Assembly (NCBI GenBank): GCA_017461345.1
Contig: JAFTYP010000013.1
Span: forward strand, 124,001 to 188,000
Source: Bacteroidaceae bacterium
Lineage (GTDB): Bacteria; Bacteroidota; Bacteroidia; Bacteroidales; Bacteroidaceae
Direction of reading: 5' to 3'
Length of the DNA stretch: 64,000 bases
The notes under the pieces are model-generated. The model was not told the origin of the DNA. It worked only from the letters and a program-made list of their open reading frames with translations, and did no database searches. Numbering within the stretch: the first letter of the stretch is position 1; every line of letters begins with the position of its first letter. Shown one piece after another: positions 1 to 8,645 of this stretch. The translations under genes were made by a program, and so were the position numbers.

Positions 1-3000
1 GCCGAAGATGGTCTCGATGTCGGCGGCGTTCAAGGAGAAAGGCAGGCAGACGAACTGCCACTCGCCATTGACGAACGTCTTGTTCAGCACTACCTTATTA
101 TTATATGAACGCGGGACAATCTCGTTCTCTGCGGAGTTCTCGTCGTAGGAGACAGGCAGGTCGCTGACTTTCCAGGTGCGTATGAGGTCAACATAGAACT
201 TGCCATGGTTGGCTCCTGCCGTCTTGTTGGCCTCTGCGCCGTATCCACTCTTGACGCCTATCTCCAGGTCTTCGCCTTCGCCCACCTCAATGTCGAGCGC
301 CATGTTGTTGACGCGTCCGTTTGAGGAGTTTGCCGAAAGGCCGGCAAAGGTTGCTGTCTCGCCTTCGGTCAGCACGCTTGCTGGGTATTTACTCTCTACG
401 CCATAGTATTGTACGGCACATTTGTTGCCGGCCTGACCATAGAGACGTGTGATGCCCAACTTCGATGCGTGCTGCCACATACGGGCATTCACCTCGTAGA
501 TGCCGGGCTCGAGTTTCTCGGCAGGAATCGTTTGATAGAGACGGAAATCATTGGGAATGACGTCGCTTGCGCTTGCCACATAGGCGGCCCACTTCCATTC
601 GAGGTTCGAACCGTCCGACACGCCACCATAGTTGTCGGTCCAGCCACTGCTCTGCCATCCGTAGATGGGGCCGTTTGCTGCCTCGTTGATAGTCGTCTTC
701 ACGTTCCAGTCGTAGGTGATGCCCTTCGGGTTCTTCTCGAAGTCGTAGTTTGTCAAGACGCTGTTGCAGAACTCGTCCTGCGAGAGAGGCTTTTCTGCAA
801 CCTTTTCCACATGGAAGTCGTCCACCATGAAGTAGCCGGCACCATTCTTGTCGCTCGCCTGGTTGGCACTGCTGGTGCGGACACCCAAAAGCAGGTCGTC
901 GCCGTCTTGGAGTGTGATATACACCACCATGCGCTGCATGTTTTGTGCAGTGGAAGAGTTGAATCCTCCGGCATGGCGGGCAAAGTTGGTGCGATAGTCG
1001 GTGTAGGTCAGGTTGTCGTAGCCCGATGTGCCGTTGCGATAGTAAGGCTCGTTCGTCCAGTACTGCACGTTGCAGTTGTCTCCTCTCTGGTTGTCGGCAA
1101 AGAGGCAGGCAGTGCCATAGAAGTCCTTCTCTATCCACATGCGGCAACTGACCTTATAGATACCTGCGCCAAGTTTCCCGGCAGGGATTTGCTGATAGAG
1201 CCGCATGGGTGTGGTGATGGTGCTGTTTGTTGCAGGCTTGCAGACGTAGGCTTGCAGCCCGTCCTTGTTGCGAGCAGTCTTGTTCATGCTGCGTTGCAGG
1301 GTTGTGCCGGCAGGCGATTCCTGCCAACCGGTCGGGGGCAAGGTGTTTTTCGTGAAGTTTTCTTCGAACGAAGGATTGGTCAGGACACGACTTGTGATGT
1401 CGACAGAAACGGAGTTCATCACTTCGGGCAGTGCATCGATTCGTTCGATGGAAAGGCCGTTTTCGAGTTGTGCGATGCAACGCGAAGGGTCAACCCGTTG
1501 CACACAACCATCATGTTCGTCCAGAGCCTGTATGGCTGCCAGTGCAGTCGTCTCGCCCAATACCATATAGACAGGTTCCATGCGAATACTGCCGTAAGCA
1601 ATATGCGAAGCAGACAGGCAGACAGGCACAATGACATTGCGGGCATCCGACTCTTTAGGCGTTACGGCACGGTAGGAGATATTGTACGGACCTTTCGTCA
1701 GGTGGCGTTGCACGTCGCCTTCGTTCTTCACCATACCATTCACGACGTAGCGTCCGCAGTTGTGTGAGTCCATCGTATAAGCACCCCACGCAATGGGATC
1801 GTTGGCAACTTTGTTCTTGAGGCAGTAGTCTTCGGTCATCACCATACGACCTATCATGCGTCGAGCCTCGCGGATATAGAGTTGCGGAGTGAAGTTCTCG
1901 TTGTCTTCGTACTCGTCGAGAGGATAGCCCCAAAGGTTGTATTCGTCGCGTATCTTCTGTGGCACACGAGGGTCTGTCCAGAGGATGTAGAGCAGGCCTT
2001 TGGTGTAGTCCTCGTGAAGTTTAGCAATCGAGTCGCGTTGTTCGTAGGTGGCTTCGGGATAGTCCCAACTGTAGCCAATCATATCGGTGGAGAAGGCACC
2101 ATTGTTGTTGTTGTCTGTCTTGTAGGCATTCCAAGAGTTAGGCCCCGATGAGTCCTTCATGTATGTCCACTTGATGCAGTCGCCATAGCCGCTCCATCCC
2201 TTCTTTTCCATCCAGCGGAACAAGAGTTCGTACTTGGAAGGGTCGTAGTTGTCGGGCACTTTTTCTGTGATGGGACGGAAGGGTTTGTTCTTTGTCAGTG
2301 TCAGGCGATAGTTATAGGCTTGGATATGATTGTCGCCGGTTCCTTTGGCAGGCATCGGTTCGCTCATGATGCCCCAGAGGAGTCCGCTCGATGGGTCGCC
2401 GGGAATAACATAGGGATCGACGCCGTCGCAAAACTGATGTTTGTTCAGGCACTGCGCTCCGTTTTCCGGTTCGCCATATTTGTCTGCACTTTCTCGCCCT
2501 ACGGTATATGTGATGCCGGCACGAGCCATGAGGTCGCCCTCGTAACCACAATCCATGAATATCTTGGCACGAACGGTTCTATGTGGTGTTACTTTGGGGT
2601 TGGTTGCGTCTTCGAGAGTGATGCTCTTCACCTCGTTGCCCTCTTTTTCTGCACTGACGATGCGCCACTGGTACCAGATGTCGGTAGAGTCCTTGATGCC
2701 GGCTTCGTCGAGGAAACCACGGAAGGTGGCCAGCGCGACTTTCGGTTCGAAGTAGAAGGTAGGCGTTGCCATGCCGTAATGTTGACCGATGCGACGATAG
2801 AACTCTCGGGCAAAGCCTTTGATGATGCGCCGATGACTGGTGCTGTCGCCAATGTCAGTCCATCCCAGTCCGCCGGTTGTCAGTCCGCCCAGACGTTTGG
2901 TTGGCGAAATGAGCAGCACAGATTTTCCTTTAAGTTTGGCTGTGTATGCTGCCATAATGCCGGCCGGCGAACTGCCATAGATGCAGATGTCAACTTCTTT

Positions 3001-3096
3001 TTCAGTAATAGCCACCTCTTCTGCCTGGACGTTCAGTGTAGATATAAGGCAAGCAGCAGAGAGCAGGAATGAGTAGAAAAAACCACGTGTTTTCAT
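1..3096 (-). CDS. Secreted FAD-dependent oxidoreductase, 3' end beyond window
   Basis: The frame is open from ATG at 3096 to the window edge (1032 codons, no stop), so the gene is partial. Residues 1-25 form a signal peptide ending in NVQAEE. It is followed by a Rossmann FAD site (VDICIYGSSPAGIMAAY, near residue 33) and a region with strings typical of the FAD_oxidored family (GGLTTGGLGWTD, MDCGYEGDLMARAG). From about residue 565 the protein carries two related beta-type modules about 220 residues apart (LYQQIPAGKLGAGIY and LYQTIPAEKLEPGIY). A tail with WQFVCLPFSL follows, a pattern I associate with Prevotella surface proteins. Its likely role is periplasmic or surface glycan-linked redox chemistry; the substrate is unknown. 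A -7 box lies at 3152-3159. Confidence 0.8.
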   Translation of the reverse strand, partial: MKTRGFFYSFLLSAACLISTLNVQAEEVAITEKEVDICIYGSSPAGIMAAYTAKLKGKSVLLISPTKRLGGLTTGGLGWTDIGDSTSHRRIIKGFAREFYRRIGQHYGMATPTFYFEPKVALATFRGFLDEAGIKDSTDIWYQWRIVSAEKEGNEVKSITLEDATNPKVTPHRTVRAKIFMDCGYEGDLMARAGITYTVGRESADKYGEPENGAQCLNKHQFCDGVDPYVIPGDPSSGLLWGIMSEPMPAKGTGDNHIQAYNYRLTLTKNKPFRPITEKVPDNYDPSKYELLFRWMEKKGWSGYGDCIKWTYMKDSSGPNSWNAYKTDNNNNGAFSTDMIGYSWDYPEATYEQRDSIAKLHEDYTKGLLYILWTDPRVPQKIRDEYNLWGYPLDEYEDNENFTPQLYIREARRMIGRMVMTEDYCLKNKVANDPIAWGAYTMDSHNCGRYVVNGMVKNEGDVQRHLTKGPYNISYRAVTPKESDARNVIVPVCLSASHIAYGSIRMEPVYMVLGETTALAAIQALDEHDGCVQRVDPSRCIAQLENGLSIERIDALPEVMNSVSVDITSRVLTNPSFEENFTKNTLPPTGWQESPAGTTLQRSMNKTARNKDGLQAYVCKPATNSTITTPMRLYQQIPAGKLGAGIYKVSCRMWIEKDFYGTACLFADNQRGDNCNVQYWTNEPYYRNGTSGYDNLTYTDYRTNFARHAGGFNSSTAQNMQRMVVYITLQDGDDLLLGVRTSSANQASDKNGAGYFMVDDFHVEKVAEKPLSQDEFCNSVLTNYDFEKNPKGITYDWNVKTTINEAANGPIYGWQSSGWTDNYGGVSDGSNLEWKWAAYVASASDVIPNDFRLYQTIPAEKLEPGIYEVNARMWQHASKLGITRLYGQAGNKCAVQYYGVESKYPASVLTEGETATFAGLSANSSNGRVNNMALDIEVGEGEDLEIGVKSGYGAEANKTAGANHGKFYVDLIRTWKVSDLPVSYDENSAENEIVPRSYNNKVVLNKTFVNGEWQFVCLPFSLNAADIETIFG

Positions 3097-3151
3097 GTGA
3101 TAAGTAGAGTAAATTATTGCAAAATGACATCAAGAAAGTAGTCTCCTGCTG

Positions 3152-3159
3152 CAAATATA
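3152..3159 (-). promoter_or_regulatory. -7 box (TATATTTG) for the FAD oxidoreductase gene
   Basis: Read on the minus strand this is TATATTTG, matching the Bacteroidetes TAnnTTTG element. It implies a start site near 3145 and a leader of about 50 nt before ATG 3096. Confidence 0.55.
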
Positions 3160-3243
3160 ACATTAAAAAACGAGCCAAACAAGCAAAAAAGAGAAAAATT
3201 ACGTTGCCTGGTGTCAAACCATCCATGCTAAGTTGCTCAAAGA

Positions 3244-3295
3244 GGTACACCTAATTATAGAAAAAGGTACACCTATTCGTCTGATAAGGCATACC
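3244..3295. repeat. 22-bp periodic array, GGTACACC type (3 units)
   Basis: GGTACACC occurs at 3244 and 3266 and GGCATACC at 3288, exactly 22 bp apart, with unrelated A/T-rich 14-nt fillers between. It lies in the 273-bp gap between the FAD gene promoter and the 3' end of rmuC. Nothing else is recognisable in this gap. It is one of a family of such arrays in the window. Confidence 0.7.
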
Positions 3296-3369
3296 TTTTT
3301 GTGCGACATCCTATTCTGCATTTGGGCATGTTGCCTTTCGTGCAATTCAAGGTGTTATGTCAGCAAAAC

Positions 3370-4752
3370 TTATTGTGCGGCTTCGTCGTTGCTTTCTTCT
3401 GTGTTTTCCAGGAGGGGTTGGTTGCAGAGGGATTTCTTTTTCTTGTTTTCCTGGGCGCCGTATTTTAGGAGGTTACGGGCTGCGGTGGTGATGCTTTGTC
3501 CTGAAGTGGCGGTGACGGTGTTGAGTTCGTCGAAGGACTTGCGTGTCTTGTCGAGCAGTTCGCCGACCTTTGTGAAGCGTTCGGCAAAGAGTTGTACGCG
3601 TTCGACGAGGGTGTTGGCGCACTGCATCATCTTCTCCTGGTTCTCCACTTGTCGTGTTTGTTTCCAGGTGAGTTCGAGCACACGAAGGGTCATGTAGAGC
3701 GACTGGCTGCCGGAGATGACGACGCCTTGGTCGTAGGCTTCTTTCCAGAGTGTGGTGTCGCTTTGCAGTGCGAGTTGTAGTGCGCTTTCCTGGAAAACGT
3801 ACATCAAGACGAAGTCGAGCCTGCCTTTGTCTGCTTTGGCATAGCGGAAGTACTGCTTTTGTGCGAGTTCGCGAACGTGTTGCCTCATGCTTGCAAGGTG
3901 ACGGCGAAGGGCGTCGTTGCGTGTGGCATCGTCTTCGGCGTTCTGGTAGTCAACGAAAGCGGTGAAGGACATCTTGCTATCGATGATGACGTCGCGTCCG
4001 TCGGGGAAGTGTAGGACGGCATCGGGAACCATGCGTCGTCCTTCTTCGGAGGTGATGGTGCGTCCGTCTTTGTCGCGCATGGTCTCTTGTGTGTCGTATT
4101 GCAGACCGCGTTCCAGCTCCATTTGCTCCAGTATCTGGGTGAGTTTCAGTTCGCCAAAGTTTCCTTGCACCTTGTTCTGCCCGGTGAGGGCTTGTGCCAG
4201 CCGTTCCGTTTGTTCGCCCATTGCCCGTTCGCGTTCCATGTTTATTTGTATGGCGGTTTTGAGTTCGCGCAGCGAGTCGTCGTGTTCTTTCTGCATTTTC
4301 TCTGTTTGGGTGCGCATCAGTTGCAGGTTCTGTTGCAACGGATTGAGAATCTTGGAGAGTTGTTCGCTGTTGACGGCAGAGAGTTCTACGGCTCGCTCTT
4401 TGAGGACACGTTCGGAGGTGGTGCTCACTTGTTCGCGAAGGAGTGCCATCTGTTGTGCCATCTGCTGTTGCTGTGCTTCCTGTTGCGAGCGGAATTGTTG
4501 CTGAACTGCTTCGCGTTGTTCGCGCATCTGCTGTTGTTGCGACTCTTGCAGGGTCAGTATCTGTTGGCGGAAGGTTTCCTGCTGGTCGTGCATTTGTTGT
4601 CGCAGTATGTCGCCTTCCTGCTGTTTCTGTTGTTCGGCAGAGGCGACACGTTCCGTTGTTGCCTGCACTTGCGAACGCATGGCGTAGAAGACGGCTGTGC
4701 CGCCGATGGCAAGTCCGATGAAGAGAAAGAGTAAGTGAAAGATGAGTTCCAT
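3370..4752 (-). CDS. rmuC: DNA recombination protein RmuC
   Basis: The protein has 460 residues. An N-terminal membrane segment (about residues 3-22) is followed by a long Gln/Glu-rich coiled coil to about residue 170, then the RmuC nuclease-like domain with GNFGELKLTQILEQMELE and MVPDAVLHFPDGRDVIIDSK, where the D-x-K is PD-(D/E)XK-like. RmuC proteins limit inversion and rearrangement at short repeats, which fits a genome as repeat-rich as this one, although that link is inference. The reading start places the membrane anchor at the N terminus. Neighbours are unrelated in function. Confidence 0.9.
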   Translation of the reverse strand: MELIFHLLFLFIGLAIGGTAVFYAMRSQVQATTERVASAEQQKQQEGDILRQQMHDQQETFRQQILTLQESQQQQMREQREAVQQQFRSQQEAQQQQMAQQMALLREQVSTTSERVLKERAVELSAVNSEQLSKILNPLQQNLQLMRTQTEKMQKEHDDSLRELKTAIQINMERERAMGEQTERLAQALTGQNKVQGNFGELKLTQILEQMELERGLQYDTQETMRDKDGRTITSEEGRRMVPDAVLHFPDGRDVIIDSKMSFTAFVDYQNAEDDATRNDALRRHLASMRQHVRELAQKQYFRYAKADKGRLDFVLMYVFQESALQLALQSDTTLWKEAYDQGVVISGSQSLYMTLRVLELTWKQTRQVENQEKMMQCANTLVERVQLFAERFTKVGELLDKTRKSFDELNTVTATSGQSITTAARNLLKYGAQENKKKKSLCNQPLLENTEESNDEAAQ

Positions 4753-4826
4753 AAGGCGAACGGTTTTTTGAAGGTCTTTTTGGGTGATGTTATTTCAGAT
4801 GCACTTTGTGTTTCTTTGCTGCAAGG

Positions 4827-5558
4827 TTAATTCTCGTCGGGCTGCTGACCGTCGTGAGCCTTCCAGGCACATTCGGTTATCTTCATGTCGGTGAAGACGG
4901 CTGTGAAGGATGATTCCTCCGGCGAGCAGGCATAGATGCCGAAACTGATTTCGTCGGCTGCTGCATACATGTGGCAAATGCGCATCTGGCTGAATTCTAT
5001 GCCATCGGAAGAACATTCTATGCAGAAGTCGTCTCCTCTTCGTGAGAAACGGTACCACATTGTTTTGACGTCTGCCGGAATGGCCGTTGTTGCCCAGTCG
5101 GAATAGCCGTTGTTTGTTGCCACGCTTCCCAGGTGCTGGAACGCTTCGTTCTCATATTCCACCGAGCCTTTCAGCCAGTTTTCGCTGTCGAGATACATCA
5201 CGATGCCGCATTGGTCGAAGCGTTGGTGGCTTTGGGTGAAGTCTGTCTTCACGACAAAACTGAAGAACTTCTCTTTTGTCTTCATCTGAAGGACAGGTGC
5301 ATTGTCGTTTTGGAAGTGATAATAGGTGCGTTGCCAGAGGTCTGTGTGCGGAGCCGTTGTAATGACGATGGTGTCGCCCTTGACCTCGAAGCCTGCCGGC
5401 TCTCTTGTCCATTGAAGACTGTTCAGGTCAATTTGTCCGCCATTGGCAAGTGCTTCCTTGACGTTGTCAGTGAATTCCTCGTTTGATTCTTTTGGGGTGT
5501 TGCCGCCACATGCTCCGAGTAAAATGGCAAGGCTTGCCAGGAGAAAAGTTTTTTTCAT
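4827..5558 (-). CDS. DUF1349 family lipoprotein (concanavalin A-like fold)
   Basis: The protein has 243 residues. MKKTFLLASLAILLGACGGN is an SPII signal with the lipobox Cys at residue 17. The mature part matches the DUF1349 / concanavalin-A-like pattern, including DLWQRTYYHFQNDNAPVL, a central GIVMYLDSENWLKGSVEYE and the terminal SFTAVFTDMKITECAW. Such domains bind or hydrolyse carbohydrate in characterised relatives, but no catalytic residues can be asserted here. It is a single gene with 74 bp to rmuC and 114 bp to ispG; the latter gap contains a 22-bp array. Confidence 0.75.
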   Translation of the reverse strand: MKKTFLLASLAILLGACGGNTPKESNEEFTDNVKEALANGGQIDLNSLQWTREPAGFEVKGDTIVITTAPHTDLWQRTYYHFQNDNAPVLQMKTKEKFFSFVVKTDFTQSHQRFDQCGIVMYLDSENWLKGSVEYENEAFQHLGSVATNNGYSDWATTAIPADVKTMWYRFSRRGDDFCIECSSDGIEFSQMRICHMYAAADEISFGIYACSPEESSFTAVFTDMKITECAWKAHDGQQPDEN

Positions 5559-5604
5559 TTTATGTCAGTATTAGTTTCTTTTTGATGTTTGTGTATGGTT
5601 TGCA

Positions 5605-5692
5605 AGCCACTAACGTGTAAATACGAAAACGGACACATCCATTTCATCAAATGGACGCGTGATGTTTGCGATTTAGACGTGTGACGTTAAAT
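5605..5692. repeat. 22-bp periodic array, GGACGCGTG type (4 units), entering ispG
   Basis: Units start at 5605, 5627, 5649 and 5671. At the same offset in each unit sit AACGTGT, GGACACAT, GGACGCGT and AGACGTGT. The last unit overlaps the 3' end of ispG and encodes its final residues and the TAA stop at 5673-5675. Confidence 0.7.
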
Positions 5693-6866
5693 CTTTATCG
5701 ATAAAGGCAATTAGACGCTCTACGGCTTCGGCTTCGGGAATGTTCTTTTCGATACACTCCTTATTCTTATATAAAGACACTTTGCCTCGTGCCGCGCCGA
5801 CGTATCCGTAGTCGGCATCCGCCATCTCTCCCGGGCCGTTCACGATGCAGCCCATGATGCCTATCTTGAGTGTCTTGTAGCGTGCGTCGGTCTTGGCTTT
5901 CTCCTCGACAGCAGCCTTAATGCGACGAATGGTGTCTTGCAGGTCATAGAGTGTGCGTCCGCAACCGGGGCAGGAGATGTATTCCGTCTTGTGCATCTGC
6001 ACACGAGCCGCTTGCAGGATGCTTTGTGCCACAGGAATCTCACATTCTGGCTCTTCGCTCAGGCTGACACGAATGGTGTCGCCAATGCCGTCGATGAGCA
6101 GCGCGCCAATGCCAACAGCACTCTTCAGTCGGCCATCTTCGCCTTCGCCCGCCTCCGTCACACCGAGATGCAACGGATAGTCCAAGCCTTCCTTTTCCAT
6201 CTGCCGACAGAGCAGGCGGACGCTCTCGACCATGATGACGGTGTTCGAGGCCTTGATACTGACCACCACATCACGGAACTTCTCGCGTTCGGCAATGCGC
6301 AGGAACTCCATGCACGACTCCACAATGCCTTCGGGCGTATCGCCATAGCGCGACATGATGCGGTCGGAGAGCGAACCGTGGTTCACACCGATGCGGACGG
6401 CAGTGCCGTGTTCGCGACAGATATTAAGGAAACGGCAGAAGCGTTCGTCCAGACGGGCAAGTTCCTGACAGTACTCCTCGTCGGTATATTCCAGAGTCTT
6501 GAACTGGCGGGCAGGGTCCACATAGTTGCCGGGATTGATGCGTACCTTCTCCACGATTGTAGCGGCAACGTCGGCCACATTCGGGTTGAAGTGAACGTCG
6601 GCACAAAGAGGGACGTCGCCATAGCCACGTTCCGTGAGTCCCGCCTTGATGTTGCGCAGGTTTTCTGCCTCGCGAGTGCCCTGGGTGGTGAGGCGAACCA
6701 GTTGTCCGCCTGCCTCGATGATGCGGATGGCCTGCGCTATGCAGCCTTCGGTGTCGAGCGTGGAGCACGTTGTCATACTCTGCACCGCAACACGGTTCTC
6801 ACCACCGATGCGCAGATTACCTATCTTTACTTCGTGTGTCTTTCTTCGCACCATATCATTTACCAT
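5673..6866 (-). CDS. ispG: 4-hydroxy-3-methylbut-2-enyl diphosphate synthase
   Basis: IspG converts MEcPP to HMBPP in the non-mevalonate isoprenoid pathway and uses a [4Fe-4S] cluster. The protein has 397 residues. VAVQSMTTCSTLDTEG marks the TIM-barrel start. Cluster cysteines are in SCPGCGRTLYDL (about residue 300) and in IGIMGCIVNGPGEM. This is the short bacterial form without the long central insertion I associate with many Bacteroidales IspG proteins. The first four residues come from an ATGGTAA-type heptamer, so Met5 (MVRRKTHEVKIG) may be the true start. The end is coded by a 22-bp repeat unit. dxr at 14.5 kb is the other pathway gene present. Confidence 0.93.
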   Translation of the reverse strand: MVNDMVRRKTHEVKIGNLRIGGENRVAVQSMTTCSTLDTEGCIAQAIRIIEAGGQLVRLTTQGTREAENLRNIKAGLTERGYGDVPLCADVHFNPNVADVAATIVEKVRINPGNYVDPARQFKTLEYTDEEYCQELARLDERFCRFLNICREHGTAVRIGVNHGSLSDRIMSRYGDTPEGIVESCMEFLRIAEREKFRDVVVSIKASNTVIMVESVRLLCRQMEKEGLDYPLHLGVTEAGEGEDGRLKSAVGIGALLIDGIGDTIRVSLSEEPECEIPVAQSILQAARVQMHKTEYISCPGCGRTLYDLQDTIRRIKAAVEEKAKTDARYKTLKIGIMGCIVNGPGEMADADYGYVGAARGKVSLYKNKECIEKNIPEAEAVERLIAFIDKDLTSHV

Positions 6867-6895
6867 TTATTCCCCCTAAAGGGGGTTAGGGGGTC
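6867..6895. repeat. CCCCCTAAAGGGGG palindrome between purE and ispG
   Basis: The whole 29-bp spacer between purE and ispG is a CCCCCTAAAGGGGG palindrome followed by TTAGGGGGTC, with ATTTACC heptamers on the ispG side. The same element recurs at 9277-9300, inside cca (11652-11732) and, degenerate, in the receptor at 62.76 kb. Confidence 0.75.
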
Positions 6896-7402
6896 TTAGT
6901 TTGTTTTGAAGTTATACTTCACTTCTTTCAGTTCCTCGTTTGCCTTGACAATCTTCTCCTTCAGTCCCAACTTGTAGTTGCGGAGTTTTTGTGCAAGTTC
7001 ATCATTGCTCAAGGCGAGCATTTCGGCAGCAAGGATGGCAGCATTCTGTGCGCCATTCACACCGACAGTGGCAACGGGAATACCGGGAGGCATCTGTATG
7101 ATGCTCAGCATGGCGTCGAGTCCGTCGAGCATTCCCTTGATGGGCACACCAATGACGGGCAGCGTGGTGCTTGCTGCAACAACACCGGGCAATGCGGCAG
7201 CCATGCCGGCACCGGCAATGATGACCTTTAGGCCACGCTCTTCTGCTGTGCGTGCAAAGGTTTCAACCTCTGCCGGTGTGCGATGAGCCGAGAAAGCATT
7301 CATCTCGAAAGGAATGCCCATTTCATCGAGAAACTTGGCTGCTTTTTCCATGACGGGCAGGTCGCTTGTGCTGCCCATAATAATGCTTACGATAGGTGTC
7401 AT
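6896..7402 (-). CDS. purE: N5-carboxyaminoimidazole ribonucleotide mutase
   Basis: PurE moves the carboxyl group of N5-CAIR to give CAIR in purine synthesis. Starting at ATG 7402 the protein is MTPIVSIIMGSTSDLPVM..., 168 residues, normal for class I PurE. A start further upstream would add 22 unrelated residues. SAHRTP and GAGMAAALPGVVA are the nucleotide and catalytic loops. The gene is 25 bp downstream of the small HTH gene and probably cotranscribed with it, and possibly with ispG. Confidence 0.93.
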   Translation of the reverse strand: MTPIVSIIMGSTSDLPVMEKAAKFLDEMGIPFEMNAFSAHRTPAEVETFARTAEERGLKVIIAGAGMAAALPGVVAASTTLPVIGVPIKGMLDGLDAMLSIIQMPPGIPVATVGVNGAQNAAILAAEMLALSNDELAQKLRNYKLGLKEKIVKANEELKEVKYNFKTN

Positions 7403-7427
7403 AACGTTATTTGCTGTTTTTCTGTTT

Positions 7428-7601
7428 TTACTTTGCAGGCTCCCACTTGCAGCGAACGGGCGATACAATGGCTCCTTCTTTCTTCAATTCGGCGAACGCC
7501 TTGTCCACTTCTTTGCGGTCGATGCCTGTTATCTCTGCTACCTTGCCTGCATTCACAGGAGCGCCAAACTCGCGCATGGCTTGTAATATCTGTTCTTTCA
7601 T
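7428..7601 (-). CDS. Small 57-aa winged-helix-like protein upstream of purE
   Basis: The start is ATG 7601 and the stop TAA 7428-7430. The product begins MKEQILQAMREFGAPVNAG and ends PVRCKWEPAK. Its pattern (short helix, GAPVNAGKVAEITG, IDRKEVDKAFAELKKEG) is that of a minimal winged helix-turn-helix with a recognition helix near residues 27-40. It follows a good -7 box (7700-7707) and precedes purE by 25 bp, so it may be the leading gene of a purine-linked operon or a local regulator; both ideas are inference. Confidence 0.65.
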   Translation of the reverse strand: MKEQILQAMREFGAPVNAGKVAEITGIDRKEVDKAFAELKKEGAIVSPVRCKWEPAK

Positions 7602-7699
7602 TTTTGTTTAAGGTTTAAATGTGTGTATCTGTTATTCTTTAACTCTATTTGTTCCATTCGATGTGGTGTGTGGAAATATCCGGTTATGTTTTTCTTTGG

Positions 7700-7707
7700 C
7701 AAAGTTA
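7700..7707 (-). promoter_or_regulatory. -7 box (TAACTTTG) for the HTH-purE unit
   Basis: On the minus strand this is TAACTTTG. The predicted start is near 7693, giving a leader of about 90 nt before ATG 7601. The rest of the 330-bp gap to the SDR gene is A/T-rich and shows nothing else that I recognise. Confidence 0.5.
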
Positions 7708-7894
7708 CAAAAAAATTCGGTATAATGATATGTATAGGTATTTATTTGTAATAGATTCAAGGATGAACCCCTGTGCTGCTTCTACTTGTTTCTGCTCGTC
7801 AAAACTTTACACCGGTTTTTGTAACGAGGAGACAAAAACAGATTATAGAGTTGTTTTTTCTTGCAGTATCAGGCATTTCCTAAAGGAAAAGTCG

Positions 7895-7902
7895 TAACTT
7901 TG
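7895..7902 (+). promoter_or_regulatory. -7 box (TAACTTTG) for the SDR gene
   Basis: TAACTTTG lies 30 bp before ATG 7932, placing transcription start near 7909. Confidence 0.5.
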
Positions 7903-7931
7903 CGCCGAAAAACACGAAATAAAACATTACA

Positions 7932-8639
7932 ATGGAAAAGACAGTATTTATAACGGGTGCCAACAAAGGCATCGGCTTCGGAATAGCAAAACATCTTGGC
8001 CTTTGTGGTTGGAAAGTGATTATCGGTGCTCGCAATGAACGGCGGGCAGAAAAGGCCATCGACGAACTGAAGTCGCAGGGCATAGATGTGCTCGGCTGGG
8101 TGCATATAGAATTGAAAGACCTCGATGGCATCGACAAGGCTGCAAAGGAAATTGCAGAACGCTATCCCGAGTTGTCGTTGCTCGTGAACAATGCAGGCAT
8201 CCCCGGCGACATGAGCGTGGACAGCCAGCATACGGAGATAAGTGTTATCCGAGAGACCCTCGATGTAAACTTCGTAGGCACCTTTGCACTGACGAAAGCA
8301 CTCATCCCTCTGCTCAGCAAGAACTGTGGCCGCATTGCCAACATTACGGTGCCTTCGGAAATCAGTCCTTACTGGCATCCGTTAGCCTACGTTGCCAGCA
8401 AGGCAGCCCAGAATGCCATGATGGGTGTGATGGCCATCGAGTTCCAGCAGGCAGGCACACCTTTGGAAGTCTTTTCTGTTCATCCAGGCCCGACAACAAC
8501 CGACCTCAACGGAAACATGTCTCTTCCTGGTTTCCACGACATTGAGACCATAGGACAGAAGTTTGCCGAATTGATTTGTGACGGAAAGAACCACCAAGGC
8601 GAGTTCATCGAACTATATCCTATCGTAAAAGAGGACTAA
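7932..8639 (+). CDS. Short-chain dehydrogenase/reductase
   Basis: An NAD(P)-dependent oxidoreductase of the classical SDR family, 235 residues. The cofactor site TGANKGIGFGIAKHL is at residue 8, NNAG near residue 87, and the catalytic YVASK near residue 151 with Ser in ITVPSE. The first strand ends in Ala-Asn after TG, and an Arg-Asn-Glu-Arg-Arg stretch after beta-2 suggests NADP(H). The substrate is unknown. It is a monocistronic plus-strand gene convergent with the PAP2 gene (6 bp between stops). Confidence 0.85.
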   Translation: MEKTVFITGANKGIGFGIAKHLGLCGWKVIIGARNERRAEKAIDELKSQGIDVLGWVHIELKDLDGIDKAAKEIAERYPELSLLVNNAGIPGDMSVDSQHTEISVIRETLDVNFVGTFALTKALIPLLSKNCGRIANITVPSEISPYWHPLAYVASKAAQNAMMGVMAIEFQQAGTPLEVFSVHPGPTTTDLNGNMSLPGFHDIETIGQKFAELICDGKNHQGEFIELYPIVKED

Positions 8640-8645
8640 ACGTTC

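Noticed and set aside
409..1767. Long plus-strand open frame (452 codons)
   Set aside because: It lies opposite the FAD oxidoreductase, has no family-like content, and mirrors the codon bias of the real gene on the other strand.
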